Positions 17,939 to 26,207 of a DNA stretch of 64,000 bases are shown here, piece after piece. The stretch's first letter is position 1. Each line of letters opens with the position of its first letter. A program made the position numbers and the translations under genes. This stretch comes from UBA1563 sp041671545 (GTDB lineage: Bacteria > Bacteroidota > Ignavibacteria > Ignavibacteriales > Ignavibacteriaceae): assembly GCA_041671545.1 (NCBI GenBank), contig JBAZBI010000007.1, positions 131,117-195,116 of the forward strand. The letters are read 5' to 3'. Under the pieces are notes generated by a model. That model did no database searches. It had not been told where the DNA came from and was given only the letters and a program-made list of their open reading frames with translations.

Positions 17939-19975
17939 ATGAGCACTCCTTTTTATAAAACACGTGAAGAACTCTTTCATTTTTTACAAGAAACTTCGAT
18001 AAGATTTTTCCAGTTAACAATTGCGCTGCTGGCGCTCTTCTTTTTGCTGCGAACCTTTGAATACATCTTTATATTTCAGATTCATCCGCTTCCCGAAAAT
18101 AGTTTACAACTTGCCGCATCGGGAATATTTTACGATATCATATTTTTATTGAAAATCTGCGGTTATGGAGTTATACCGTTTTTCATCATCAGTTATTTCA
18201 AACCCAACTTTGCATCAACAATATTCGTTGCAATATCTATCTTTACATCACTGAGCAACCTTCTGCTGATCTTCTATTATTCGAAAGCATTGGTGCCGCT
18301 CGGTGTTGATCTGTTTGGATATTCTGTTAAAGAAATTATGGCCACGGTTCAGGCTTCAGGAGTAATTAATCTGGTTTTAATTTTAGTATTAATTTTCTTC
18401 GTATCGGTTGTTGTAATGGTTTTTCGTTTCAGTAGAAAAATTCTTCTACCAAATTTTCTTTTATATTTTTTATTTGCATCTCTTTTTATAGCTGCTTTTT
18501 TCTGTGAGGAAGTGACTCCAAAAGAAAAAGAGTACAAGACCGATCTTGAATTTTATACTGTAATAAATAAGCTGCAATTTTTCAGCGAAAAAGCAATCCC
18601 TTATTTGTTTGATGATGAGGAAGAATTTGTTGAAGAAGATTATTTTATTGACGAAAAAAGTGAAGGACAAAATTCTTTTGTATATGCCGATAAGAATTAT
18701 CCGTTTATGAGATTGGACAGTAGTCAAAATGTTCTTGGAAATTTTTTCGCTACTTCAAAGGAGCTTCCGAATTTCGTATTTATTATTACCGAAAGTCTCG
18801 GCAGATCATTTAGCGGCGAAGGTGCTGTTGATGGTAGTTTCACTCCCTTTTTAGACTCTCTCGCAAGACAAAGCTTATACTGGAAAAATTTTCTTAGCAC
18901 GAGCGGAAGAACATTTGCGGTTTTCTCTTCTCTGTTTGGTTCTCTTCCCTTTGGTGAAAAAGGTTTTTTAGATTTTGGCGAGAAGATGCCGCAGCATTTT
19001 TCTTTCATCTCTTTTCTAAAACAATTGGGTTATCGGACTTCCTTTTTTCACGGTGGAGATGTTCATTTTGATAACATGGATGTTTTCTTCAAAAAACAAA
19101 ATATTGATTTTATTTTAAGCGATAAAAATTTTGGAACCGGTTACAAAAAAATGCCGGTAAAGTCGGAAGGTTTTTCCTGGGGTTACGGTGATAAAGAATT
19201 ATTTGAACGCAGTATGGAAATTATAAATACAGAAAAAAGGACTCCACGAATTGATGTTTATCTAACCCTTTCGATGCACGACCCCTTTTTAGTTGATGGA
19301 CAAGAATTTTATAAAAACAAAGTACGCGAACAACTACAATCCTTTCCGCTTACCGTTCAACAAAAAGCAGAGTATGAAAAATATTTTGATATGTACGCAA
19401 CGGTAATGTACACCGATGATGCGTTGAAAGAATTTTTTACAGAGTACCGCAAAAGAAATGATTTTCAAAACACAATCTTTATCATTACAGGCGACCACAG
19501 AATGCCTGAAATTCCCGTGAAGACAAAACTTGATCGCTTTCATGTTCCGTTTCTAATTTATTCTCCTATGTTGAAAAGAAGAGAAACTTTTGCTTCAGTA
19601 TCAACACACTTTGATGTTCTCCCTTCGCTCATTGCTTTTCTGCGAGAAAATTATAAAGTAGAAACTCCCAAATATGTTTCGTGGATCGGTAACGGTTTGG
19701 ATACAGTCACCTATTTCAGAAATATACATTCAGCCCCGTTAATGAGGAACAAAAATGAAATGTTGGATTATCTCGATCAGAATTATTTTTTGGCAGATAA
19801 AAAAGTTTTTGAAGTTTTCGACAACTTAGTTACTTCAAAATTAAATGATGATGCGGTACAAAACCGATTACAAAATAATTTTAATGAGTTTAAGTCGAAA
19901 AACAAAACTATGATCCAAACAAAAAAGCTGCTGCCTGATTCAGTTCTTCAGTTTGTTGGGAAAAGAAATAAATAG
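17939..19975 (+). CDS. LtaS-like membrane sulfatase-fold transferase
   Basis: A 678-residue protein with about five N-terminal TM helices (to residue ~188) and an extracytoplasmic alkaline-phosphatase/sulfatase-fold domain, the layout of LtaS, OpgB and EptA-type enzymes. Motifs: E285 in 'FIITESLGRSF', candidate catalytic T325 in 'TSGRTFAVFSS', 'WGYGDKELF' at ~415-423, H447 in 'LSMHDPF', and D519-H520 in 'IITGDHRMPEIP'. These enzymes move phosphoglycerol or phosphoethanolamine groups from phospholipids onto polymers or glycans. In a Gram-negative with a glycan synthase next door, modification of an exopolysaccharide or periplasmic glucan is more likely than lipoteichoic acid synthesis. It follows the phosphatase-like gene by 9 bases. 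Confidence 0.9.
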   Translation: MSTPFYKTREELFHFLQETSIRFFQLTIALLALFFLLRTFEYIFIFQIHPLPENSLQLAASGIFYDIIFLLKICGYGVIPFFIISYFKPNFASTIFVAISIFTSLSNLLLIFYYSKALVPLGVDLFGYSVKEIMATVQASGVINLVLILVLIFFVSVVVMVFRFSRKILLPNFLLYFLFASLFIAAFFCEEVTPKEKEYKTDLEFYTVINKLQFFSEKAIPYLFDDEEEFVEEDYFIDEKSEGQNSFVYADKNYPFMRLDSSQNVLGNFFATSKELPNFVFIITESLGRSFSGEGAVDGSFTPFLDSLARQSLYWKNFLSTSGRTFAVFSSLFGSLPFGEKGFLDFGEKMPQHFSFISFLKQLGYRTSFFHGGDVHFDNMDVFFKKQNIDFILSDKNFGTGYKKMPVKSEGFSWGYGDKELFERSMEIINTEKRTPRIDVYLTLSMHDPFLVDGQEFYKNKVREQLQSFPLTVQQKAEYEKYFDMYATVMYTDDALKEFFTEYRKRNDFQNTIFIITGDHRMPEIPVKTKLDRFHVPFLIYSPMLKRRETFASVSTHFDVLPSLIAFLRENYKVETPKYVSWIGNGLDTVTYFRNIHSAPLMRNKNEMLDYLDQNYFLADKKVFEVFDNLVTSKLNDDAVQNRLQNNFNEFKSKNKTMIQTKKLLPDSVLQFVGKRNK

Positions 19976-19997
19976 TTAAACCTTGATTTGAATTAGA

Positions 19998-21155
19998 TCA
20001 ATGGTGTGTGTTATAATAGTTATAAAGAATTTTTGTAACAAGCGGGGAGTAGTATTCCCAAAAGAAACTTCTCCGCTCCGGAACTTCTTTTGAATTATAA
20101 AAAAACCATTTGAAGAAACGGACTCCATTCATTTTAGCCGCAAATTGATCGACCGGATTATCGCAAAAGTCTCCAGCAAAATAATAGAACGTATAATCCC
20201 CGGTATGTTCAATTACCGCAGGAAAAACTTTGGGGATTCCATTTATGCGTAAAAGCGAATCACCTTTTGCATTTGTATAGATCGAATAAACAGAAAGAAC
20301 ATTATTCGTTCTCTGTGTAAGCATTACATCAAACCAATAGGGATATTTAAGTTTTGCAGGCAATCCAAATCGTTCACAATTTTCTTCGTTAGTTAAAAGA
20401 TAAGGAACCTCTTGAGTAAGATGCATTTTGTTTTCTAATATTTCCACACGGTTATCGAAATGAACAAATGCAATTCCCGAATTATTAAATTGCCAGGAAT
20501 TATTGTGCTGTTTTTTGTATTCACGGATAAGCCAGCGGGGAAGTTCTTTGTTGGTAAGTGTATCAAGACTTTCGAAATATCTTCCTGTCCAGCCTGTCCA
20601 ACGCAATCCGAACAACGCTTCAAAATCAGCACGAACAACATCACTTGTAGGAGAGGCAATGGAATTAAATTCAGCAATAATTAATCGCTTCTTCTCTTTC
20701 ATCTTTTTAAGGAACATCAAATCAACGGTTGACATTCCGCCGTAAACCAAGCTGCTGTGTTCGGTTTGTTCTTTTTGCGTGTACCATTCGCTTGAAAAAA
20801 TTCCGTAGGTATCGGTTATATAAACTGCTTGCGAAGCGTTCGCGAGGCTATCTATCTGTTCGGGATTAAAATTCTCTAAACCCTGGACAGAAAATTTTTT
20901 ATTGTTCTTCGGGAAAAATCCATAGTAATCTTTTGCGATAGAATAGAGTTCTCCATTTGGTTTTGCAAATTTTTCGTGTGTTAAAATCCAGTTAAAAGAT
21001 TCGTGCTCTTTCGCTTCGCGAGTTAAAACTGTCTTGTCGATAATAACGATGGGGAAAGGTTTAACGTCCGACATATTCCACGCAATAAACATCCACAACG
21101 GAAAGGGGAGCAGCATAACGAGAATGAACCAGCCGAGTATTTTTCCGTATCTCAT
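19998..21155 (-). CDS. Membrane-anchored extracytoplasmic protein of unknown function
   Basis: A 385-residue protein with one N-terminal TM helix (residues ~6-28) and a large extracytoplasmic domain. I do not recognise a defined family. The stretch 'AVYITDTYGIFSSEWY', then 'YGGMSTVDLMFLKKMKEKKR' and 'LIIAEFNSIASPT', has an alternating strand-helix look reminiscent of glutamine-amidotransferase-like or deacetylase-like folds, but no catalytic triad is clear. It begins one base after the stop of the TPR/barrel gene (TAA-T-ATG), so the two are translationally linked. A role in polymer processing or export with that barrel is inferred from position only. Confidence 0.82.
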   Translation of the reverse strand: MRYGKILGWFILVMLLPFPLWMFIAWNMSDVKPFPIVIIDKTVLTREAKEHESFNWILTHEKFAKPNGELYSIAKDYYGFFPKNNKKFSVQGLENFNPEQIDSLANASQAVYITDTYGIFSSEWYTQKEQTEHSSLVYGGMSTVDLMFLKKMKEKKRLIIAEFNSIASPTSDVVRADFEALFGLRWTGWTGRYFESLDTLTNKELPRWLIREYKKQHNNSWQFNNSGIAFVHFDNRVEILENKMHLTQEVPYLLTNEENCERFGLPAKLKYPYWFDVMLTQRTNNVLSVYSIYTNAKGDSLLRINGIPKVFPAVIEHTGDYTFYYFAGDFCDNPVDQFAAKMNGVRFFKWFFYNSKEVPERRSFFWEYYSPLVTKILYNYYNTHH

Positions 21156-21156
21156 A

Positions 21157-22392
21157 TTAAAAACTAAATTGAGTTCCTAAGCCGAAAGAAATTTTATTAC
21201 GGAATGAACCGGCGAAATATTCTTCATAAATGTATGAAGTGGTAAGTGAAAGTGTTTGCCGTTTTGAAATTCTGAAATTGTAATCCACTCCCGCTTTTTT
21301 TGAGATTAAAAGATTCGGATTGTTCAAACTTCTTTCGTCGGGAGAAATTCCGGTGCCGAGCGAAAGAGCTAAATAATTATCTGCATCGGTTAAATAGTAG
21401 CGTGTAATTAATGTGTAAGAATATGAAGCCGAGTTTTCGCTTGGAATAATAAACGTTCTGAACGAGAACCAAAAAGTGCTGTAATACTTTCCGAGTGCAA
21501 AAGTGTAAATGTCGGTTTTGGATGACGGGAATTTTAAATAGCGGATGCCTGCATCAATTTCAAAACTTAAAGGTAAACTGTAATAGAGCGATAATCCGAA
21601 TCGGAGTTTGGGGAAAATGGTTGAACCGGAATAACCGAAATTTACGTAGGAATAAAATCCATCCATAAAACGGGGATAGGCATCAACTTCAAACTGCATT
21701 CCGTTTTTAAGAAATCTATTCGCATAATTTATTCTTCCGATCACAGAACCGATAACTGTTTTGCGGGAATAAGAAACAGCAACTGCATGCCACGGATCAA
21801 AAACTTTGCTGAAGTGGTCGTAATCATAATTTGTACCCACAGTGTTGATGCGTGTTAAATCTTTTATTCGTTCCGCGTAAACAAAAGCTTCGGTGTTGCT
21901 TCTATTGATATGAAGCAACGTGTCGATTGTTTGGTAAGCCTCTTCATAATTTTGAAGATCAACGAGAATTTTTGTTTTCTTTAAAAGAAGTTCTTCCGAA
22001 ACGGGATTTAAGTTTAGCGCTGAATTTGCGTACGCCAACGCTTTTTGAGAATCACCCGACCAATATTCAAGATCGATGAGAGCGTTGTGGGCTTCAAGAC
22101 TGGAAGGATTTTTTGCAAGAGCATTTGTTAAAACAAGTCGCGCGGAATCGTGCATCTGATCCCATGTATAAAGCCTGCCGAGAAAAACTTCAATGTCGGT
22201 GTAGTTCGGACTTTTAACCAACGCTTCTCTGCATAACGCTCTTGCTTTTGCATAATCTTTTTTATCGAAAGCAGTAGTTCGCGCTTGAAGAAAGAGGTCT
22301 TCGCCCGTCGGTTCTTTTTGCGCTGACACAATAAGGTTCAAAAGCAAAAAAGACAAGATGAAAAGATGAAAAGATTTTTTTATTGCCGGCAT
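21157..22392 (-). CDS. TPR and outer-membrane beta-barrel protein (YaiO/PgaA-like)
   Basis: A 411-residue outer-membrane protein. I chose ATG 22392 (MPAIKKSFHLFILSFLLLN, a signal peptide) over the longer frame to 22503. Residues ~30-175 contain TPR units ('YAKARALCREALVKSPNYTD', 'DSARLVLTNALAKNPSS', 'KALAYANSALNLNPVSEE'). From about 195 the sequence alternates aromatic amphipathic strands and ends in 'NKISFGLGTQFSF' with a terminal Phe, the usual outer-membrane barrel signature. This matches YaiO-family barrels and resembles the TPR-barrel layout of PgaA, the poly-GlcNAc exporter. Together with the glycosyltransferase it suggests polysaccharide export across the outer membrane. Confidence 0.88.
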   Translation of the reverse strand: MPAIKKSFHLFILSFLLLNLIVSAQKEPTGEDLFLQARTTAFDKKDYAKARALCREALVKSPNYTDIEVFLGRLYTWDQMHDSARLVLTNALAKNPSSLEAHNALIDLEYWSGDSQKALAYANSALNLNPVSEELLLKKTKILVDLQNYEEAYQTIDTLLHINRSNTEAFVYAERIKDLTRINTVGTNYDYDHFSKVFDPWHAVAVSYSRKTVIGSVIGRINYANRFLKNGMQFEVDAYPRFMDGFYSYVNFGYSGSTIFPKLRFGLSLYYSLPLSFEIDAGIRYLKFPSSKTDIYTFALGKYYSTFWFSFRTFIIPSENSASYSYTLITRYYLTDADNYLALSLGTGISPDERSLNNPNLLISKKAGVDYNFRISKRQTLSLTTSYIYEEYFAGSFRNKISFGLGTQFSF

Positions 22393-22790
22393 AAAATATC
22401 GCTTATAAATTATTCCTTTGTTGATAGAAATATAAACAATAACTCTGAAAAAGGGGAAGGGAGGATTTTTGTTAATGTGCAGTTCTGTTTTTGCACCACG
22501 CATAATTTTTGAAGAAAATTAAAAATTGACTTGACTTTTACAAAGTGAATAAATTAATTTTGCTTTAGAAAATAAATAAGAAAATATAATTAACCTTGTT
22601 TACTTCGGGGATAAGGGGATTATCGTTCAACCTTCTCAACCCTCTTTTCCAATACCGGAAATTTTTTTACTCGATATTTATTGTTTTGAATTACTCGAAA
22701 TAATTGGAAGCTATCTAACAAATTTTTTTGCGGTTAGGATCATAGTGCGGCGCAATTCGATAAAAATATTTGATTTGACTATTGCTTTTT
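22393..22790. other. Upstream region of the TPR-barrel gene, no gene seen
   Basis: About 400 AT-rich bases before the 21-bp array. The first ~110 bases are an open extension of the barrel-protein frame without a better start. It presumably holds the promoter of the minus-strand pair 21157-22392 / 19998-21155. I see no RNA gene or clear hairpin here. Confidence 0.5.
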
Positions 22791-23066
22791 GGCGAGGCAA
22801 TTCTGGAATGTGACATAATTAATTCTTGTTCCGGATTTGCCGATTTAGAAAATGACATGGCTACTTTAAAATACGGCATTACCAATTTATAAAGTGACAT
22901 AGATTATTAAAATCTGTCATAGCGTTTTTCAACCGTGACATTACGTTTTTCAAATTTGACATAACGGTTTTCGAGTGTGACATAACGGTTTTCCGGTATG
23001 ACATTACGATTTTTAGATGTGACATAACGTTTTCTGGATTGACATTAACACTTTTTAATGCGACAT
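22791..23066. repeat. 21-bp periodic repeat array (TGACATaACG...TTTTc)
   Basis: GACAT-like cores start at 22812, 22854, 22875, 22896, 22916, 22937, 22958, 22979, 23000, 23021, 23041 and 23062. The steps are 21 bp, except one double step of 42 and two of 20. The best-conserved units read TGACATAACGGTTTTC plus five variable bases. Twenty-one bp equals two DNA helical turns and seven codons. On the plus strand the central units would read DITVFxx heptads and on the minus strand HSKTVMS-like heptads, but the 20-bp steps break both frames. The array ends just before the gene at 23158. It is not a CRISPR: the variable part is only 5 bp. Confidence 0.85.
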
Positions 23067-23157
23067 AGGGATTTTCGTGCGAAAAATTGACGGTTTTTAT
23101 GATAAAAAGGCACTTTTGCCTGTAAATAACATCCTAATCATAAATAGTGAGGCTAAA

Positions 23158-23865
23158 ATGAACCAGAACGAAGAAAACAAATCCAACATGTACAATGCTG
23201 TGGAAGCTGTCTTTAAAAGCAACGCAAGCATTGTAGCCGAAGTACCGGCTTTGGGTGAAGTGCACAATGATCTGAAGACATTGATCGGAGAGATCGATGT
23301 TAAAAACGGAGAATTGTCAAAAGTTAGGGAAGGAAAAACTTCAGTTAAACGGAAAGCAATTGAGGAACTTATCGCTTCCATTGTGCCCGTTGCCAATGCA
23401 ACTAAAGCGTATGCTGTGCGTAAAAAGTTGATAGAGCTAAAAGCGTTGACTGACTTTTCAGAGAGACAGTTTAAACGTTTATCACACGCCGAACTCCCCA
23501 TAAAAGTTAAAAACATTAAAGATGCCGCACAGGGAGTTATAGCTGATTTAGCTAATTACGGAATGACGCAAGCTAAACTTGATCTTGTTGATGAAAAACT
23601 TGCGAGTCTAAAAGCATCGGTTGAAAATAAGGACACCGGTTTTACAGATCACGTAGCGCTTAGAGCGGCGTTGTACGGATTGTTTGACAGCGCGGACGAA
23701 CTTCTAAATGAAGAAGCTGACTCAATTGTTGAAGTATTGAAAGAAACAAAGCTCAATTTTTACAACCAGTATTTTGCCGCAAGGGTAGTTAAAGATTTGG
23801 GCGGCAGCAGAGGTGGCGGAGAAAGTCCCGAAGAACCGGCAGTACCGATTGAGCAACCGAAATAG
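23158..23865 (+). CDS. Soluble coiled-coil/helical protein of unknown function
   Basis: A 235-residue, mostly alpha-helical, Lys/Glu/Ala-rich protein without signal peptide or TM segment. The ATG at 23158 (MNQNEENKSNMYNAVEAVF) is preferred because the longer frame to 23077 runs into the repeat array. Helical segments are separated by short breaks ('VPALGEVHNDLKTLIGEI', 'ASIVPVANATKAYAVRKKL', 'LANYGMTQAKLDLVDEKLA', 'ALRAALYGLFDSADELLNEE'), suggesting a bundle or rod. The last 25 residues are Gly/Pro-rich (GGSRGGGESPEEP) and probably disordered. I do not recognise the family. Its association with the 21-bp array immediately upstream is the most notable context. Confidence 0.75.
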   Translation: MNQNEENKSNMYNAVEAVFKSNASIVAEVPALGEVHNDLKTLIGEIDVKNGELSKVREGKTSVKRKAIEELIASIVPVANATKAYAVRKKLIELKALTDFSERQFKRLSHAELPIKVKNIKDAAQGVIADLANYGMTQAKLDLVDEKLASLKASVENKDTGFTDHVALRAALYGLFDSADELLNEEADSIVEVLKETKLNFYNQYFAARVVKDLGGSRGGGESPEEPAVPIEQPK

Positions 23866-24242
23866 GTGATGGCAGTCGGCGGTTGGCAGAAGGCAAAAAG
23901 CAGTTGACAGTAAACAGAAAGCAGACGGTGGTTGGCAGTAATACAAAATAGGGCGGGCAGGGGGGCTCGCCCTATTGTATTGCCGTTTAAATCTTTGTTT
24001 TTTATGTCAAGATATTTTTCTTGTTTTGAGGTTCAAATTCACTTTTAACTTTATACTTTCCACTTTGAACTTGCGACTTGCCGCGTTATGTTATAATCTA
24101 ATTTAGTACCAGGTTGTTGGTGAGGAGTGGATTGTGGAAGGAAGTTAGAATAGGAATTTTAGTAATTAATAAATAAATTTAACCATAGAGTAAAAAAGCA
24201 TTGTGCAACAGCACTTAATCCCAAAATCAAATTTGTATTACC
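23866..24242. repeat. Intergenic low-complexity repeats and a hairpin, no gene
   Basis: About 375 bases. 23872-23938 is a degenerate purine-rich GGCAG/GCAGT/AAGCAG repeat whose complement would spell the well-known spurious peptide pattern SAFCLLSTAFCLLPTA, seen scattered in many bacterial genomes. Next comes a GC-rich stem-loop (23940-23981). 24030-24083 is another degenerate stretch (repeating ACTTT/TTTAACTTT/CTTGCGACTT). The final ~150 bases before the ImmA-like gene are AT-rich with no recognisable element. Confidence 0.6.
23940..23981 (+). terminator. GC-rich stem-loop downstream of the coiled-coil gene
   Basis: AATAC...AATAGGGCG pairs with CGCCCTATTGTATT, with a two-base bulge in the left arm and a G-rich loop. 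There is no strong T-run, so it may be a weak terminator or part of the neighbouring dispersed repeats. Confidence 0.45.
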
Positions 24243-25403
24243 TTGAACACCATTGAAATCAACATATCGAGACTGCAATATCTAATGAAGCTATTTAGCC
24301 TCACAGAGGAAGAACTGCTTTTTCGAATTAGCGATGGGTTGAAAAATAAAATTTTACGCGAGGAAATTTTCACTTCTAAAATAAAATTGAGTTACTTAAA
24401 GAAAATTGATAGAATATTTAATAAAGGACTTAATTTTTATTTAGACCCTCTGGTTTCTGTCGATTCTAAAGAGGCAAGTATTTTTTTTAGGAAACAAAAC
24501 TTTAATACAGAACTAAATTTAGGGGCAAGAAAAATTGTAAATTTTTTTGAAGAAGAAAAAATATCGCTTTCCGCTATATCCAAATTATCAGAACTAAATA
24601 CGGCAAGAAAATTGCCGGTCTTTACCATTAACGACAAACCCGGCGAAGCGGCAACGTTAGTAAGGGAATACCTTTATCCGGCGTTTAACAGCAATATGAA
24701 GGAATTCCTAAAAGCGTTGATAAGCAAATTAGCCGAATACAATATTCTTGTTTTTGAATTTGTAGAGACATGGAATAAAATAGAAAAAGCAAATATTGAC
24801 GGGTTTTATCTTTCGCCGAATGTAATAGTATTAAAAAGACAACAAAAGTCTTTTAGAAGAGAAATTTTTACGCTTGCGCATGAGTTAGGGCATTATCTTT
24901 TAGAGGAAGAAGAAATTGAAAAACTCGAATACCAATCTATAAATACCGAATCGCCAAATTCTATTGAAAAATGGTGTAATGATTTCGCCTATTATTTTTT
25001 GATCGGAGAATTTGATAATTCATTACAAAAAATCTCCGCTGCTAATAGAGAGAACGACTATTCACATGATCTAATTGATACGATTAAGAACGAAACTCAT
25101 CTTAGCAGATTAGCTCTTTATACAAGGTTACTTATCATGCGAAAGTTATCTTCCCAAGATTATAGCGTTATTAAGCAGGATGAAGAGAGCAAAGCCAGAG
25201 AACGGGAATTAGCTGAAAAGAAAAAAAGGGAATTGGACAAAGCAAGGGGAATTAAGATTGAGGGAAGGGCGCCAAAGCCGATAAAATCGCCGTTACTTAT
25301 TAAAACGATTCAGTTAGCGTTTTTAGAAGGGGTTATAAACGAAGTAGAGTTTTGCAGAAGATTAGAGATAAAACCCCAAAATATGGCGGCATACCTCCAA
25401 TGA
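24243..25403 (+). CDS. ImmA/IrrE-type metallopeptidase domain protein (antitoxin-like partner)
   Basis: A 386-residue protein with the zinc-peptidase signature H213-ELG-H217 in 'IFTLAHELGHYLLEE', typical of ImmA/IrrE (COG2856) proteins. The N-terminal ~60 residues are helical and could be a degenerate XRE-like domain ('LFSLTEEELLFRIS'). The C-terminus is a charged helix (~325-350) followed by 'PLLIKTIQLAFLEGVINEVEF', a small helical domain. The 24243 start is TTG; an ATG at 24285 is an alternative. The stop overlaps the next start (ATGA at 25400-25403). This fusion followed by a DUF4411 PIN-like gene is a known type II toxin-antitoxin-like arrangement, in which the peptidase protein is thought to be the antitoxin. 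Confidence 0.85.
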   Translation: MNTIEINISRLQYLMKLFSLTEEELLFRISDGLKNKILREEIFTSKIKLSYLKKIDRIFNKGLNFYLDPLVSVDSKEASIFFRKQNFNTELNLGARKIVNFFEEEKISLSAISKLSELNTARKLPVFTINDKPGEAATLVREYLYPAFNSNMKEFLKALISKLAEYNILVFEFVETWNKIEKANIDGFYLSPNVIVLKRQQKSFRREIFTLAHELGHYLLEEEEIEKLEYQSINTESPNSIEKWCNDFAYYFLIGEFDNSLQKISAANRENDYSHDLIDTIKNETHLSRLALYTRLLIMRKLSSQDYSVIKQDEESKARERELAEKKKRELDKARGIKIEGRAPKPIKSPLLIKTIQLAFLEGVINEVEFCRRLEIKPQNMAAYLQ

Positions 25404-25951
25404 TAGTACTGCTTGATACAAGTTCGTTGTTATCATTAGTGCGGTATTATTTACCATTCGACAATCAAGACAAATTGCTCAATTATTTTAAAGAAAGGAT
25501 TATAGCAAAAGAAATAATTATTCTGGAGACCGTGTATAAAGAATCAAAATTAGTTGCAGGCGGAATAATTGTAGAGAGATTAGATTTTTTAAATGACAAA
25601 AAACTTAGAACCAAAACCGATGACTTACTACCGGATAAAAAATATTTTAACCGGTTGGAAAATGAGTTTTGCTACGGAGCGAGAAAAAACTCTTTAAATC
25701 CTTCCGAATTCGAAAGCAGAAAGAAAGCTTTTTTGGAATCCGCAGATTCAAAACTTCTTTTGTATTGCATGCAGCATAAAGATGAAATAGATTCTTCCGA
25801 TTATGTTATTGTAACAGAGGAAACGGTAAGCAGTAACGATAATAAAGCTTTTAAAAAATTACCGGCAATTTGTGATATTCTTGAAATTAAGCATAGCACC
25901 TTACCGGAATTAATGGGGACATTTAATGATTTTACAATAGAATTTTTGTAA
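25400..25951 (+). CDS. DUF4411 PIN-like domain protein (putative toxin)
   Basis: A 183-residue protein starting 'MIVLLDTSSLLSLVRYYLPF'. The early Asp (D6) in a hydrophobic strand followed by T/S-S is the PIN-domain nuclease opening. Later acidic positions ('ETVYKES', 'DSKLLLYC', 'VIVTEETVSSNDNKA') fit the remaining metal ligands, and 'KLPAICDILEIKH' is the typical end strand/helix of DUF4411. Its ATG overlaps the stop of the ImmA-like gene by 4 bases. PIN proteins in such pairs usually cut RNA. Activity is inferred from family. Confidence 0.83.
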   Translation: MIVLLDTSSLLSLVRYYLPFDNQDKLLNYFKERIIAKEIIILETVYKESKLVAGGIIVERLDFLNDKKLRTKTDDLLPDKKYFNRLENEFCYGARKNSLNPSEFESRKKAFLESADSKLLLYCMQHKDEIDSSDYVIVTEETVSSNDNKAFKKLPAICDILEIKHSTLPELMGTFNDFTIEFL

Positions 25952-26207
25952 CTCCCAATGATGTTAAGAAATAGTAGGAACTAAAGTTTAAAAAATATAA
26001 TTATACAGTTGTATTAAAAATTGAAATTGGTCAGATTGCGAAGAAAGATAAAAAAGACGTAATTAGTTTTCGGGAAAATATTTTATCTTAAGTAGAAGAT
26101 TTTTAACTGAATAATATTGTTTTAACATCTTACTACTTAAATCAATTTTTACTAAGGTTTAATGACATTAATTTTTTAACAATAAATATTATAATCTATT
26201 AAAAAAC

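Noticed and set aside
22715..22900. Small minus-strand gene with heptad repeat (MPYFKVA, MSFSKSA)
   Set aside because: It is a translation of the 21-bp array; the next unit is shifted by one base and the frame ends. No ribosome site.
22791..23066. CRISPR array
   Set aside because: The period is 21 bp with only about five variable bases, so there are no spacer-sized unique sequences, and no cas genes are nearby.
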